This document shows, piece after piece, positions 44,601 through 55,182 of a stretch of DNA of 64,000 nucleotides (positions are counted from its first letter, which is position 1; every line of letters begins with the position of its first letter). This DNA comes from Romanomermis culicivorax (Eukaryota; Nematoda; Enoplea; Mermithida; Mermithidae). Position numbers and translations under genes: made by a program. The notes beneath the pieces are model-generated. The model made no database searches and had not been told where the DNA came from. It saw only the letters and a list, made by a program, of their open reading frames with translations. The stretch lies in assembly GCA_963922205.1 (NCBI GenBank), contig CAWUHX010000243.1, forward strand, positions 440,761 through 504,760, given 5' to 3'.

Positions 44601-46193
44601 TTAACTAACTAGCACTAAATTTAACTATTTTCTATTGGATATTCAGGATTTTTAGCACTTTATAGTCAATAATTTCTTCAAAAATCGCATCATTTTTCGT
44701 CGAAAATAGTGGCTTTCAGCATAAAATTTAAATTTCGTTAGAAATTCACTCATTTTTTATTCAAAATCCGGATATTTGAGGTTTAGTCAATAATTTTATT
44801 TTATTAAAAGATCGCATCATCTTTCGTCGAAAATTGCGATTTTTATCAATAAATTCAACGAATTCGTGAGAAATTCCATCATTTTTCATGGAAAGTAAAG
44901 ATTTTTAGCACCATGAAGTCAATAATTTCAAAAATTCCTCCAAAAATTGCATTATTTTTAGTCGAAAATTCTGATTTTTCGCAATAAATTCAACGAATTC
45001 GTGGAAAACTCAATCATTCTTAGAAATTTTAACGCTTCAAAGCCGATAATTTCCCGAATTCCTCCGAAAATTGCCCTATTTTTTTGTCCAAAATTGCGAT
45101 TTAGCGCTAAATTTAATAAATTCGTGAGAAATTTTATCTTTTTCCGTGGAAAATTGAGATTTCTAGCGTCATTAAGTCAATAATTCTCTCAGTTCACCAT
45201 TTTTTGTCAAAAATAGCGATTTTTAGCACTAAATTCAACAAATTGGCGAGAAATTCACTCATTTTCATGCAAAACTAACATTTTTAGCGCTTCAAAGTCA
45301 TCAATTACCTGAATTTCTTGAAAAATTGCACCATGTTGAGTCGAAAATTGTGACTTTTCACTAAATTCATCACATTAGTGACAAATTCCATCATTTTAAT
45401 GTAAAATTAAAATTTTTAGCGCTTTAAAGTAAAAAAGTTTCGATTTTTTTCTAAAATTATCTCTTTTTTCGTCGAAAATTGTAATTTTTAGCACTAAATT
45501 CAACACATTAGTGAGGAATTCCATCAATTTTCATGGCAAAAGTTGGATTTCTAGCACTCTGAACTTACTAATTTTATAATTTTTTTCAAAAATTGAATAT
45601 TTTTTCGTCGAAAGTTGGAGTTTCACCTTTAATTTCGAAATTTGGCGGCCCCGATGAAAAATTTTCTAGAGAGAAAGGGATCTTCACTTCAAATTTTTGG
45701 GAAATGGCCTAAAATTTGACGAAATTCAAGGAAATTTTCATTTTTTTCAAAATTCGAACCCTATTCACATGCCTAAGCATAAAACTTACCTCAATTCATC
45801 GAAAATAACACAATTTTCTAGGAAATAATTCCCATTCATAGCGTCTATTAATTCGTATAATTTGTCTTTCATTCCGTCCACCATAACGAAAAACGTTTTG
45901 TTGGAATTTTCGCCGTTTCCAGAATTGGAGGTGATCGGTTCTGGGATTTCGGTCGTCGGCGGCGGAACGTACGTCACAACGACGTCCAAAGTTCGAAAAT
46001 TTTCCATCAAACTTTTACATGTCATACGATAATAATAGGCGTCGATTTTTTGGCAAGAAATTTCGATTTTCTGTTCGCCGTCCAAATTTTCGTTCACGTC
46101 GTCGTCGTCAAAATTGTCGACATTTTCGCCGTTCGACGGCGAGCGACTAGGAGGCGGAGTTTCGATCGAACCGTCGTCGAGAAAACCCGGCAT
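30809..46193 (-). CDS. Two-Tudor-domain protein, eight exons, about 896 residues
   Basis: Exons (minus): 46193-45790, 42478-42229, 40644-39411, 35950-35720, 33558-33436, 33172-33078, 31288-31096, 30969-30809. All junctions are GT-AG and every phase matches, giving 897 codons including the stop. Extended Tudor 1 spans exons 1-3: a TLDVVVTYV start, then CAARYPKDNVWYRG, VFFVDFGNFE and DDPIYVVDLW. Extended Tudor 2 spans exons 4-8: DVRITHVEKANLFYARP, GSFCINLIFDPS, IYFIDYGYHS and ILCVQLYNEK. Between them lies a roughly 400-residue disordered region with imperfect repeats (PSTSAEKRRGGG, SYDPL, RIVDGN). Tudor aromatic cages bind methylated arginines, and multi-Tudor proteins typically scaffold germ granules and small-RNA factors; that role is inferred from family. 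An acceptor at 46237 with the frame open upstream means exons further 5' may exist, so 46193 may not be the true start. The last 35 codons are the least certain. Confidence 0.75.
31289..33077. repeat. 1.6-kb AAT/AAC microsatellite in Tudor intron 6
   Basis: From about 31310 to 32890 the plus strand is almost entirely AAT with interspersed AAC, AAA and GAT triplets, including a run of pure AAT near 32520-32580. It fills most of the intron between the sixth and seventh exons. The poly-Leu/Ile and poly-Asn frames in it are low-complexity translations, not genes. Confidence 0.9.
33559..35719. repeat. Tudor intron 4 array carrying 5' splice-site copies
   Basis: About 14 degenerate units at 75-110-bp spacing contain CATACTTTCCATGTAAAATT (plus strand), separated by GAAAAAAAGAAAAAATCTCGC-like A-rich text. 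The exon 4/intron 4 boundary itself reads ACATACTTTCCACGTGTGTAATTCG on the plus strand, so each unit resembles the end of exon 4 plus its GTATG donor. The part from 33559 to about 34070 is A-rich simple sequence. Confidence 0.7.
35951..39410. repeat. Tudor intron 3 array, about 65-bp unit
   Basis: Roughly 45-50 degenerate units follow the pattern TTTTTCGACTTTTTGG, CAAAAAAGTGCCTTTT, then GAAAATTTTTGCTGAAAATT. The array reaches the exon 3 donor; the first intronic bases on the minus strand already follow the unit pattern. All frames in it are chance readings. Confidence 0.8.
39700..40420 (-). repeat. In-exon tandem repeats in Tudor exon 3
   Basis: Exon 3 contains about nine repeats alternating between a long form of 30-38 codons (PSTSAEKRRGGG, QSYDPLKND, RIVDGNVDG) and a short form that stops after the AEKRRGGG block. 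On the plus strand the recurring words are TTTTTCCGCCGACGTCGACG and GATCGTAAGATTCTTGG. Unlike the intron arrays, these units stay in frame and are GC-richer, so length variation would preserve the reading frame. Confidence 0.8.
40645..42228. repeat. Tudor intron 2 array built from the exon 2 end
   Basis: About 22 units at roughly 70-bp spacing share, on the plus strand, GTAAAACGTCGTCCAAAAGC followed by TGAAAACTAGGTGAAAATTTG and a CATTTTTGACATTTTTA stretch. The last member, at 42229-42270, is the 3' end of exon 2 itself (GGTGTAAAGCGTCGTTCAAA). On the coding strand many units keep an acceptor-like TTTTCAG, a 33-base open block matching the exon's LLNDALHQEFK, and a donor-like GTAAAA. The array seems to have spread from the exon/intron junction. 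Confidence 0.8.
42479..45789. repeat. Tudor intron 1 array, about 125-bp unit
   Basis: From about 42780 to 45640 some two dozen degenerate units repeat GCGATTTTTAGCACTAAATT, then CAACAAATTCGTGAGAAATT, CATTTTTCATGGAAAATTG, TTTAGCGCTTCAAAGTCAAT and GCATCATTTTTCGTCGAAAA. The first 300 bases next to exon 2 are AT-rich and unrelated. I do not see exon 1 sequence in the unit. Confidence 0.8.
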
Positions 46194-46237
46194 TTTATAG
46201 GCGAAACGTTGAAAGGACAGTTTCTTATTTGTTTGAC

Positions 46238-47327
46238 CTGAAAAAAGACTAATTGATTCTAGAGATGTACCCGGAAGCGAAAAAGGATCCGAAATTCCCC
46301 GATTAGATAACCTTAAAATTTTGGACCCGGCCGGACCCGATATTCTCAAAACTTCCGACGCGGACCTGCACCTGGACCAGATACGCTACCCGAACCAGGT
46401 ATTAGACCCGAAATTACATGATCATTTTCTGAACCCAAATCTGGTGTTATCAAAATATTGGAAACGGATCGGCTTGGACATATAGTAAGAGGACCGACTA
46501 GTTGGTAGGTGGGAGGCTAAACTCAAAACTTTGGGATGGGGGTCCATACATTTCCAGAATTTTGGGGGAGCAATGGAAAAAAAAACCAGAAAAGTCGGAA
46601 AAATTTCGAAAATTTTCCCAAAAAGGCCACTTTTTTCCTGATTTTTTAAATTTTTCCGAGTTTGGGTGAGCAGGGGGTTGGGTATAGACTTGATCAAGTT
46701 GGGGATGGGGGTCCCGACATTTGGGTATAGAGTTCGACCATACCTGTAAGAGGTCCGACCAGTTGGGGGGGGGGGGGTAAATCCGAAATTTGGGGGGAGG
46801 GGGTCGAAAAAATTCGAAATTTTTCCCGAAAAAGGCCAAAAGACATACACTTTTCTGCAAATTTTCTTAATTTTTTCCAAACGAGGGGGATTGGGTATAT
46901 GATTGGCCAAGTTGTGGGCCCCCCCCCCAAAAAAAGTTGCTAGTTTTTGAATTTTAGTTTGTCCGACTGAACATTCAACTAATTCACTGAGAAATCAAAC
47001 CGTCTGTCTGCTGGGAAATAAAATGTGAAATTGTGAAAAGATTCATTTTCCCGCATTCTAGAATATTGAAATCCTGAAAATATTTTCGGCGCTACGCGCC
47101 GAACACATTACAATAGTCTAGTTATATTAATCTTTTTATTTTCTCTCTAAAATTCAAAAAATAGGGTTTTAAATGCCTAAAACTGACGCGGATCGAATGA
47201 AATAACAAAAAAACTAGTTTCCGATGGTTTTTCCGATAAATTTAAGCAAATTTATCGATTTTAGAGTGAGCAACCAAAAATTTATCTGTGCAACCAAATT
47301 TTTTTCCCAAGTTGCACATTTCAACCT
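46238..47327. repeat. Poly-G/C-containing dispersed repeats, no gene
   Basis: Between 46440 and 46930 two head-to-tail units share GGTCCGACCAGTTGG, a G or C homopolymer of 8-10 bases, AAAATTTCGAATTTTTCC-like text and a CCCAAAAAAGGCC stretch. Related units occur at 48620-48830 and 51040-51480. A GC palindrome (TCGGCGCTACGCGCCGA) lies at 47086-47102. The 5' flank of the Tudor gene (46238-46440) holds acidic-looking chance frames only. Confidence 0.6.
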
Positions 47328-48212
47328 GAAATGAATGAAATGAAATGAAATGAATGAATGAAATGAAATGAAAAATATTTATTGCTGTTACACAAAACAA
47401 AAACGAAAGAAAAATGCATAGTTAAATACATAATACAATGTCATATAAAGAATAAGATTAGTGAACCGACTCGCAAGTAATGTAAATATTTTAAGAAATA
47501 GAAAAATCATGCAGCAATAGGGTGCAAAGGTTACTTGAAAAGTAACAACTTACATGCACCCCCCAATTCGATTATCAAAGTTTAGAAGTTTAATTTTTTC
47601 TTTGAAACTGTGCAAACTGGGAGAATTAACGATATCAAAAGATAAAGAGTTCCAGACATTAATATAACGGTTAAAAAAATCAAACTGGCAAGCAGTAGTA
47701 TGAACTGACTTTATCGTCAATCTTAGATCATGATTACGACGCGTATTGTTGTTGTTTATACAGAAAAAGTCATCAGGATTTAGAATTGTTTTTTTGTGGA
47801 TTATGTTGTACATGGTACAGAGGGCAGATTCTAATCTACGAATATCAAGCTTGTGTAGACCTAGCCTTTGAAGTCTATCTTCATAGGACAAACCTGATTT
47901 ATGACCAAAAATCTTTCTGGTAAATCTACGTTGAACATTTTCAATGTAGCTTATGTCTGCTAAAAAATGTGGATTCCATACTGAACTACAGTATTCTAAT
48001 AATGGACGTACATAAGTAACGAAAGCCTTTGCTAGAGTATTTTTCTCACGGGAGACGAAAGACTTGAGAATTAATGTAGACCTATTATAGGCATTTTTTA
48101 CGATGTATCTATAGTGTTCTTTAAACTTCATATTAGGAGATATAAGAATTCCCAAATCTTTAACATAACTTGCGTTTGATGGGAGATGTTGGTAACAAAG
48201 TGTTATTGACAA
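47328..48212 (-). pseudogene. 5'-truncated non-LTR retrotransposon, RT C-terminus
   Basis: The minus-strand frame 48212-47550 (220 codons) encodes the tail of a non-LTR reverse transcriptase. The pattern is YVKDLGILISPNMKF, then AFVTYVRPLLEYCSSVWNP, IENVQRRFTRKIFG and LQRLGLHKLDIRRLESAL, typical of the thumb and C-terminal region of CR1/Jockey-type elements. The palm with the catalytic Asp pair is missing. The 3' end, in element orientation, has an AATAAATATT signal and terminates in an ATTTC/ATTC microsatellite (47328-47378), the tail form of several such clades. The remaining frame is intact, so the fragment is fairly young, probably a 5'-truncated insertion. Confidence 0.75.
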
Positions 48213-49588
48213 GATGGGTTTTTTGCGCCTAGCCTTTTTGCGCCTAACCTGGCCTGTGCAAAAAAAACCTGATTGCCAGCCTATAAAGTTTGCTGCAACG
48301 ATGCTGATACACTGTTCAGAGAGAACTCGTTCGTGTTCGGGTCAAATGCAAGTAGATTATATTATATTCATTGACTTCTCGGCGCCAAGCGCCGAAAATT
48401 TTTTGCCAATTGGCACAAACGCTCAAAATTTTTTGTGCCATTCCAAATTTTTTTGTGCCAAAAACCATATTTTATCACAAAAAAACACTGCACTGCACCT
48501 CCCTAAATCGTCTAAAAATCAAAGAAGTTTAACGTTTGACCAGCCAAAAATTTTGTGCCAAACCGCACAAACGTTAAAAAATTTTTCTCCGTTTCCAAAT
48601 TTATTTGTGCCAAAAAATCATACCTGTACTTGGGGAGTGGGTAACCCTGTACCCAAAATCACCCCCCCCCCCTCCCAGTTTGGAAAAAAATTAAAAAATA
48701 TGCAAAAAAGTGTATGTTTTGTGGCCTTTTTTGGGACAAATTTCGACTTTTTTGTACCCCCCCCCCAAAAAAATTTCGGATTTACCCTCCCCCCCCCACC
48801 AACCACCGTTTTTTCCTCAAATGGGGTCTTTTGAGGAAAAAAATTTCGAAATGAGGAAAAAAATTTTGGGTATGGTTCTCATTGTGGAAAAAATTTTGGG
48901 GAATTCAAAACTGAAAAGATGCGTTTTAGTGGACTTAAAAAGGTCAAAACCTCAAAATTTTCCGGCGCTTCGCGCCGGTCATGGGTATAATCTCAACTAT
49001 TTTCTATCAGGCGCGGCCGTTAGCATATCTACTTCAACTTACTAATTAATGCTTCACAGTTTCTATCAATCAAGTCAGCTCGTTTCATTTTCTAATCGTT
49101 AGCAGTCAATGATGTCCCTCGAAATTGAGATTTCTCATCAAATCTCTCAGTTTTTTCTCTCGATGCTTGGAATTTTTTTAACGTTTGCAACCTGAACAAG
49201 ACATCATTCCAAATTGCGCTTTAAGAACTTCTGCTCATGTTAATCTGTTGGAGATATTTATTTTCCAGTGTTTTAGAATATATAAACCCGAAAATTTTTC
49301 CGGCGCTTCGCGCCGGAATTTGAGACAAGTTACACTTCATCAGTTTAATTTTAATTTATTTCTCAACGTTGTGAAGGTTCATTTTCCAGAGTTTCAGAAA
49401 GTGAAAATCCACAAATTTTTCCGGCGATCCGCGCCGGAACGAGGACTAAATAAAATTAGATAATTCTAATCGGAACCACAGAAATGTTAATAGCGGATTT
49501 AGTCCTGAGAACTCTATCGTTAACATGCTTCACCCGTTCCTGTAGAACACCAATATATTCTTCATATGAGCTCATATTGACTAACATA
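48213..49588. repeat. Dispersed-repeat debris with GC palindromes and TTTGTGCCA words
   Basis: No gene is supported. TTTTGTGCCA/TGGCACAAA words recur at 48395-48620, a poly-C repeat unit lies at 48620-48830, and palindromes related to CCGGCGCTTCGCGCCGG lie at 48379-48395, 48962-48978, 49298-49318 and 49421-49437. The last two sit in tandem 125-bp units that also share TTATTTTCCAG and GAAAATTTTTCCGG. Confidence 0.65.
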
Positions 49589-50969
49589 CAGGGTTGGCAA
49601 GGCTTTGGTTTTTTGGTTTTTGGTTTTTTTGGTTTTTTAAAAAAACCAAAAAATTGGAAAATCTTTGGTTTTTTGGTTTTTTTGTTTTTTTTTCCAAAAT
49701 CATTGGCAAAGTGTTTTTTTCACATTAGTCGATCTTCTAGGCATGTATTGATGTCTATCTCAATCAACAAAACTATTAATTGAGTTGAATTGACTTTACT
49801 ACAAAGTAGAAAAAAGTCGTATTTTTATGATACATTTCGTACTCAAAAGATGTAATATAAATCAATCGATATCCTTTGTATCCATCTTGCAACCACACAT
49901 TTAGTACATGAGTCAACTTTGCTATAATTTGCTCACAAAAAAGTAGACACTAAATCTTTTGTGGAGTGTACTCCGACCATACGGGGTGACATCCATTGAT
50001 CCATATCATCATCAAAATGTTATAAAACATGATTGAGTTTAATAACTGATTTTATTGTTACGGTAAGCTTTTTAATTTTCTTAGCTCGAAATTTCAAAAT
50101 ATAAACGAGACAACAAAAACGAAATTTTATACAGATCAGTTAAGCATACTGTAGGTTAGCAAAGAGAAAAGCTTTTGAGTGGCTCATTTTTATGTGACTT
50201 GACGTCGCTCATAAGTAGAAAAAATCGTGCAAAATATGTATATCTATCATGCGAGCGAGAATAGCATATATAATAAGACCTATTTGCTGTAGTTATAGCT
50301 CGCAGACAGGTTTGAAAAGCAAAAATTTAGAAACATCTGAAATGTCTATGTGTGACCTTCAACTGCAGTTTGTAATATTAATAACATATGTAATAATCTA
50401 TCAATTTAAAACCCTCTTATCGAAAACGGTATAGTGTCATTTCAACTTTTCTGTGCATATGTATATATGTGATGCATTGATACAATTCTGTAGTTGATTT
50501 CCTTCGAGTTTTGATTACTTACATTGTGTATTGTACATTTCTCTTTATTTGTAATTTTTCTTCTTTTCTTTGAATTTGCCCTTTACATATCGCATGCTCT
50601 GTTCCATTTTTACTTTTCTTATGTTCTTCACTAATGGTTCCTTTCTTATGTGCCCACTATTACTGTATTTCTATTGCTAAATAGGGATTTCTTATAAGCA
50701 TAAAATAACGACACTTCTGATAAGATTAATACTTCTAGCTGCCATTTTACGGCTCCCTAACTAGTCTTAGATGATACAGGGAGCTTCCAGCAGTTTTTTA
50801 CATAGTTATTTTGATGTACCAAACATTCTAAAGAATTAAACCAGAAAAAAAACCATTAAAAAACTATAGAAAAACCAAAAAAACCATTAAAAAACCATAA
50901 AAAAACCATAAAAAACCACTAAAAAACCAAAAAGTTGAAATTTCAAAAGTTTGGTTTTTGCCAACCCTG
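49589..50969. mobile_element. Non-autonomous hAT-type transposon
   Basis: The left end CAGGGTTGGCAA and the right end TTGCCAACCCTG form 12-bp terminal inverted repeats, and the element is flanked by a perfect 8-bp duplication, CTAACATA (49581-49588 and 50970-50977). An 8-bp duplication with CAGGG termini is diagnostic of the hAT superfamily. Just inside the ends are runs of GGTTTTTT on the left and AAAAAACC on the right, which extend the inverted character over about 100 bp. The 1.38-kb interior is AT-rich and has no transposase frame, so it would need a transposase in trans. Confidence 0.88.
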
Positions 50970-50977
50970 CTAACATA

Positions 50978-52067
50978 ACCAGAATGTTCTCAAATTCTTC
51001 CCTCATTTTTATAGGTTTCTGACTCCAAATACAACAAAATGCTTGGATATGCTCCTAAAATGCATAAAAAATCATCCGTAGCCACATTATAAACGTTTTT
51101 AAAAATGAGAAAAATTTTGGGAAAATCAGGAAAAAAATTTTTGGTCCGGTTCTCATGTGGAAAAAATCTTCGAGGAAAAAAACGGTGCCCCCAACTGGTC
51201 GGAGTCTTACAGGTATGCAAAAACTATGTTTTGGCACAAAATACACTGATCTTTGAAGCATAACCTGTAAGACCTCCGACCAGTTGAGGGGGGGTGGTAA
51301 ATCCAAAATTCTGGGGGGGGGGGTAGAAAAAAGTCGAAATTTTTCCCAAAAAAGGCCAAAAATTTTTTTTTTTGGGTACAGGGTTGGCCGAGTTGGGGGG
51401 GTCCCCCCCCCCCAACCCCCCCCCCCCCCCGCCCAAGTACAGGTATGCCCCCAACTGATCGGAGGTCTTACACAGGCATGTATAAAATGCCTGAAAAATT
51501 GTATAAAAATATCTGAATTCTCGCAGCACCTGATTTCTCTCCGAATCGTATAAAGTGTTTTCTTCATCAGTCTCTTATCGCCCTGACGTGCTTAAGATAA
51601 AATAGGGTTGGCACGATTTTTTATGCAAATTAATGCGGCAAAAGTAACCTTTAGTTATGTTTTTATCAAACTTCTGGCATAAAACTTTTTAAAAGTTTCA
51701 GTATGTTTTTACGCTGAAAAAAAATTTTTGTGCCATTGGCACAAATTTTTTTGGCACTTTGTGCCAATTGGCACAAATGTCCGTGCACAAAAAAAAACAC
51801 TGGTTACCACAGCCGAAGCCGGGGGAAAACGTTATGCTTACAGTACACAGCAAACTCTGATGGCGACAATATTGAAACGTAAAACGTGCCGTTTGTTATA
51901 TCAAAACGACAAAAGCTTCAAAGGTTCCAACGTCATAATGCTACTCCATGATGTTGTCACAATAAACTACAAATAAATTAAGCTAATGCTTATGCACTAA
52001 TTCATATTCTTGTATATTACTGTAGACAAAACGCATAACTCATTTTTTAAGTGCAATGGGATACCAT
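50978..52067. repeat. Repeat debris left of the envelope-bearing retrotransposon
   Basis: 51266-51472 is a small inverted-repeat unit: TGTAAGACCTCCGACCAGTTG at the left and CAACTGATCGGAGGTCTTACA at the right, with long G and C homopolymers between. A third copy of the terminus (CAACTGGTCGGAGTCTTACA) lies at 51190-51210. TTGGCACAAA/TTTGTGCCA words recur at 51720-51790. No gene is supported; the 82-codon frame near 51728-51976 has no recognisable feature. Confidence 0.5.
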
Positions 52068-52961
52068 TGTAACGACCAGATTTCCGTGAGGTACTTTACT
52101 TGGACCAATCGGTCGATACGGCGGGCAAATACGGGGTAGGGCGAACGGTTACAATAAACAACGGGTAATTCGACGGTCGCTTGAACGTCGACAAATAAAC
52201 GCGCTTCGAATTAGAATACGGACGGGGGCCTCGGTTTAAATGCTTTCGAATAGTCGGCCGCTTGCAAATGTATAAAGACGGGGCGAGCGCGGATCAAAAA
52301 TAAAACGATACCAGAATAAGAACCAGAATATAATGATCAAAATCACGCTTTGCTTCTTCTTTTATACGGCGATTTTGGCCACTCCCTGGACGCTGCGGGA
52401 GGTCGAGCTTCTGTCCATCTTCTTCCGCCAATCGTCATTTCCGGCTACGCTTTTTATGCTTTCTTAGTTACGCCTCTCTAACGCTTTTCTGGTACCGTAT
52501 GCTTTCTGTGCTTCACTTGCTTTCTACGGTGGGCTTGGCCACACCTCTGTGCTTCTGTGCATGCTTCCTGTATCGGTTTCTCTGTATACACATGTTTTAT
52601 GGGGCCGCCGCTACTGTTACACTTGAGACTACTGTACGGCAGGGCTTCTACATATTTTACTGTGTGCAGGTGTTGTTTACGATTTTTACTGGGGATTACG
52701 GTAGCTGTGGAATGTGTAGTTTAGTGTAGATTCTAGGGGAACAGCTGCCGTTTGTGCAAATTAATTAGGGCATCTTAATTGGGCTACCGGGGTGTGAACG
52801 GATCAAAATAAAGTACTTCACGTAATTTTGTAGGAATGTTTGGGTGTGAATCCCAGACATCCTTGAGACATAAAATGTGAAAAATAAAATAATATCTAAT
52901 AAATGTCTATTACATACAGTATGCTACATATTTACAGTACTGCTTTAGCAGGTACGTTACA
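52068..52961 (-). repeat. 3' LTR of the envelope-bearing element
   Basis: 894 bp with TGTAACG...CGTTACA ends. It differs from the partner LTR at about 52432 (A for G in CGTCATTTCC) and about 52640 (A for G in TACGGCAGGG); I found no other difference by eye. It contains a TATAAAAG on the minus strand at 52359-52366. The 76-codon plus-strand frame inside it is antisense and present in both LTRs. Confidence 0.92.
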
Positions 52962-52974
52962 TTTCCCTCCTTCC
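52962..52974 (-). other. Polypurine tract
   Basis: On the minus strand GGAAGGAGGGAAA directly precedes the TGTAACG start of the 3' LTR, the expected plus-strand primer position. Confidence 0.8.
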
Positions 52975-52992
52975 GGAGTTGAACGTCCTCGT

Positions 52993-55182
52993 TCAAGGCT
53001 TTCGGGGTTGAGGAAGGGTGGGGGTAGATTCGATAGTTGCTTTCCGAGGGTAGAAAGGGGTTGTCTCATTTACATGCACCGTAAATGTAATATTCTTATG
53101 GGGGTGTTTGAGTGTAACGTTGGGGTACATGAATTTCGTAACTGTATAGGGCCCGTTTTGGCGAGGGAGGAATTTGGGAGTCAGCCCTTGTTTACACGAA
53201 TGATTTTTATAAAGAATAAGATCACCTGCCTTGTAATGTATGTTCTGAGCGTGCTTGTTATACTGACGGGTATAGTGGGCTTGGGCTTTCTGCAAATTTT
53301 TCTGCACGGCTGAGAGTGCTTCTGTAAAATGCGATTTTACACGAAGGGCATAGTCGTCTAAGTCAACCATGTAGGACGTGGGAAAAAAATTTAAAGCTGC
53401 ATCTGATGGCAGATTAGCTTGCCTACCGTGGAGTAATTCAAAGGGGGGATATGATGTGCTATCATTTTTATGGATGTTGATCGAAAAAACGGCATAGGGC
53501 AGATAAGTATCCCAATCAGTGTGATTTGAATTGATGTACATGCGGATACGGGTGGCTAGGGTTTGGTTGCAACGCTCAACTTCTCCATTGGCAATGGGAT
53601 GATATGGGGTAGTGTGAATTTTCTGAGTATTGCATAAACTGGTGATCCGTGAGAAAAGATCGGATACGAAATCGGTGCCACGATCACAATGGATGATTTT
53701 TGGGGACCCATGACGACAAACAATTTTGGTTACGAATAGCTTGGCAATAGTGGCCGCAGTGATGTCAGGGGTCGGGAATGCCTCTACATACTTTGTGAAA
53801 TAATCGATGAAAACGACAATGAATCGGTTGCCGTCTTCAGTGAGGGGTAACGGTCCCATGCAATCAACACCAACTCTATCAAATGGGCCAGTTGGCTGAA
53901 TTGGTACCAAGTTTGCATGTACTTTGTGTCTAAGAGCTTTCTGTGTCTGGCATGGGTGGCAAGTTTTGCAGTAACGTTTGATATCACGGCTCATTTGGGG
54001 CCAAAAGTATTTCTGTCTGAGCAAGTGTAAAGTTTTCCGGGCCGCAAAATGACCTGTGAACTTGCTGTCATGATGTGAGGCGATGAGGTGCTGGACTTGC
54101 GACTTGGGAATGTATAGTTTTGCCTGTTTGTCGACTATACGGAAGAGAATGTTTTGATGCACTGCAAATTTGATCAGAGTAAGGGGGTGTTTTTGGGCGA
54201 TTTTTGCTAAAATACTTTTGACAGTTGGATCAGTGCGTTGGAGTTCGGCAAAGTTTTTCTGTTGCTCTTCTTGTTCAGTTGCTTCGGCTTCCAAAACTGA
54301 ATTGATGGTTGATATTTCGGGGCGGGTTTCTAATTGCTCAATATCAAAGGATTGCTTTGCTGTCTGTGAGGGGAATCGAGAAACTGCATCTGCGTTGCGG
54401 TTAGCAGTGCCTTTCTTGGGTCGAATGTCTAGTTGAATACCAGAGAGGGCTAATCCCCAACGGGCAATGCGAGGGGACGGGTTTTCCTTTTGTAAGACTG
54501 CCTGAACTGCTGTGTGGTCAGTGTGTACAATAACATGTTGCTGGAAAAGATAAGGGCGGAAATACTTGACAAATTCGACTACTGCAAGGGTTTCTAACTC
54601 AGTGATCGGATAGTTGCGTTCTGCGGGTTTCAATGTGCGGCTCCCAAAAGCAATGGGGCGATCCTGACCTTTACTATCTAGCTGACTGAGAATGGCGCCG
54701 ATGCCGAGTTTTGAGGCGTCAGTTTGCAGAATAAACGGTTTGGTGAAATCTGGATGCTGCAGGATTGGGGCATGGATGAGTAATTCTTTTAGCTTAGTGA
54801 ATGCATTTTGCTGTTCAGGGCCCCAGGAAAATTCTGAGTTCTTTTTGAGTAGCGATGTGAGTGGGCTAGAAACTTGAGAGCAATTTGGGATGAATCTACG
54901 ATAATATGAGGGTAGGCCAAGGAATGACTTAACTTCTTTTGAGCTTTTGGGCGTGGGTATGTCATAGATTGCCTGTACCTTATGGGGATCTGGTGAGATG
55001 CCTTGCTGAGAAATGACGTGGCCTAAGTATTGGACTTGGGGCTGGCAGAATTTGCATTTTTGTATGTTTAGCTTAAGGCCTGCTTGTGAGAATCGGGCAA
55101 GAATAGTGTCTAAACGTTCTAGCATTTGGGCATGGGAGTCTGCGAATACCAAAACATCGTCGAGATACACAAGGCATGTGTT
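52993..55182 (-). pseudogene. pol: Downstream part of pol: RT C-terminus, RNase H, integrase
   Basis: This 730-codon stretch is in the same frame as the upstream polyprotein and is separated from it only by a TGA at 55185-55183. It begins with the RT catalytic motif (YLDDVLVFAD), then the thumb/connection (LGHVISQQGISPDP), RNase H (LQTDASKLGIG, TELETLAVVEF, HTDHTAVQAV) and integrase with an HHCC finger (ASHHDSKFTGHFAARKTL, CHPCQ) and DDE core (GVDCMGPLP, HCDRGTDF, NGEVERCNQTL). A C-terminal chromodomain-free tail follows. All catalytic residues I can check are present. There is no Met near the start of this segment, so independent translation of a complete RT is impossible; only readthrough or loss of the stop would give the enzyme. 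Confidence 0.85.

Noticed and set aside
52499..52729. 76-codon hydrophobic frame present in both LTRs (also 60897-61127)
   Set aside because: It lies antisense within the LTR, duplicated only because the LTRs are identical; no protein features beyond chance hydrophobicity.
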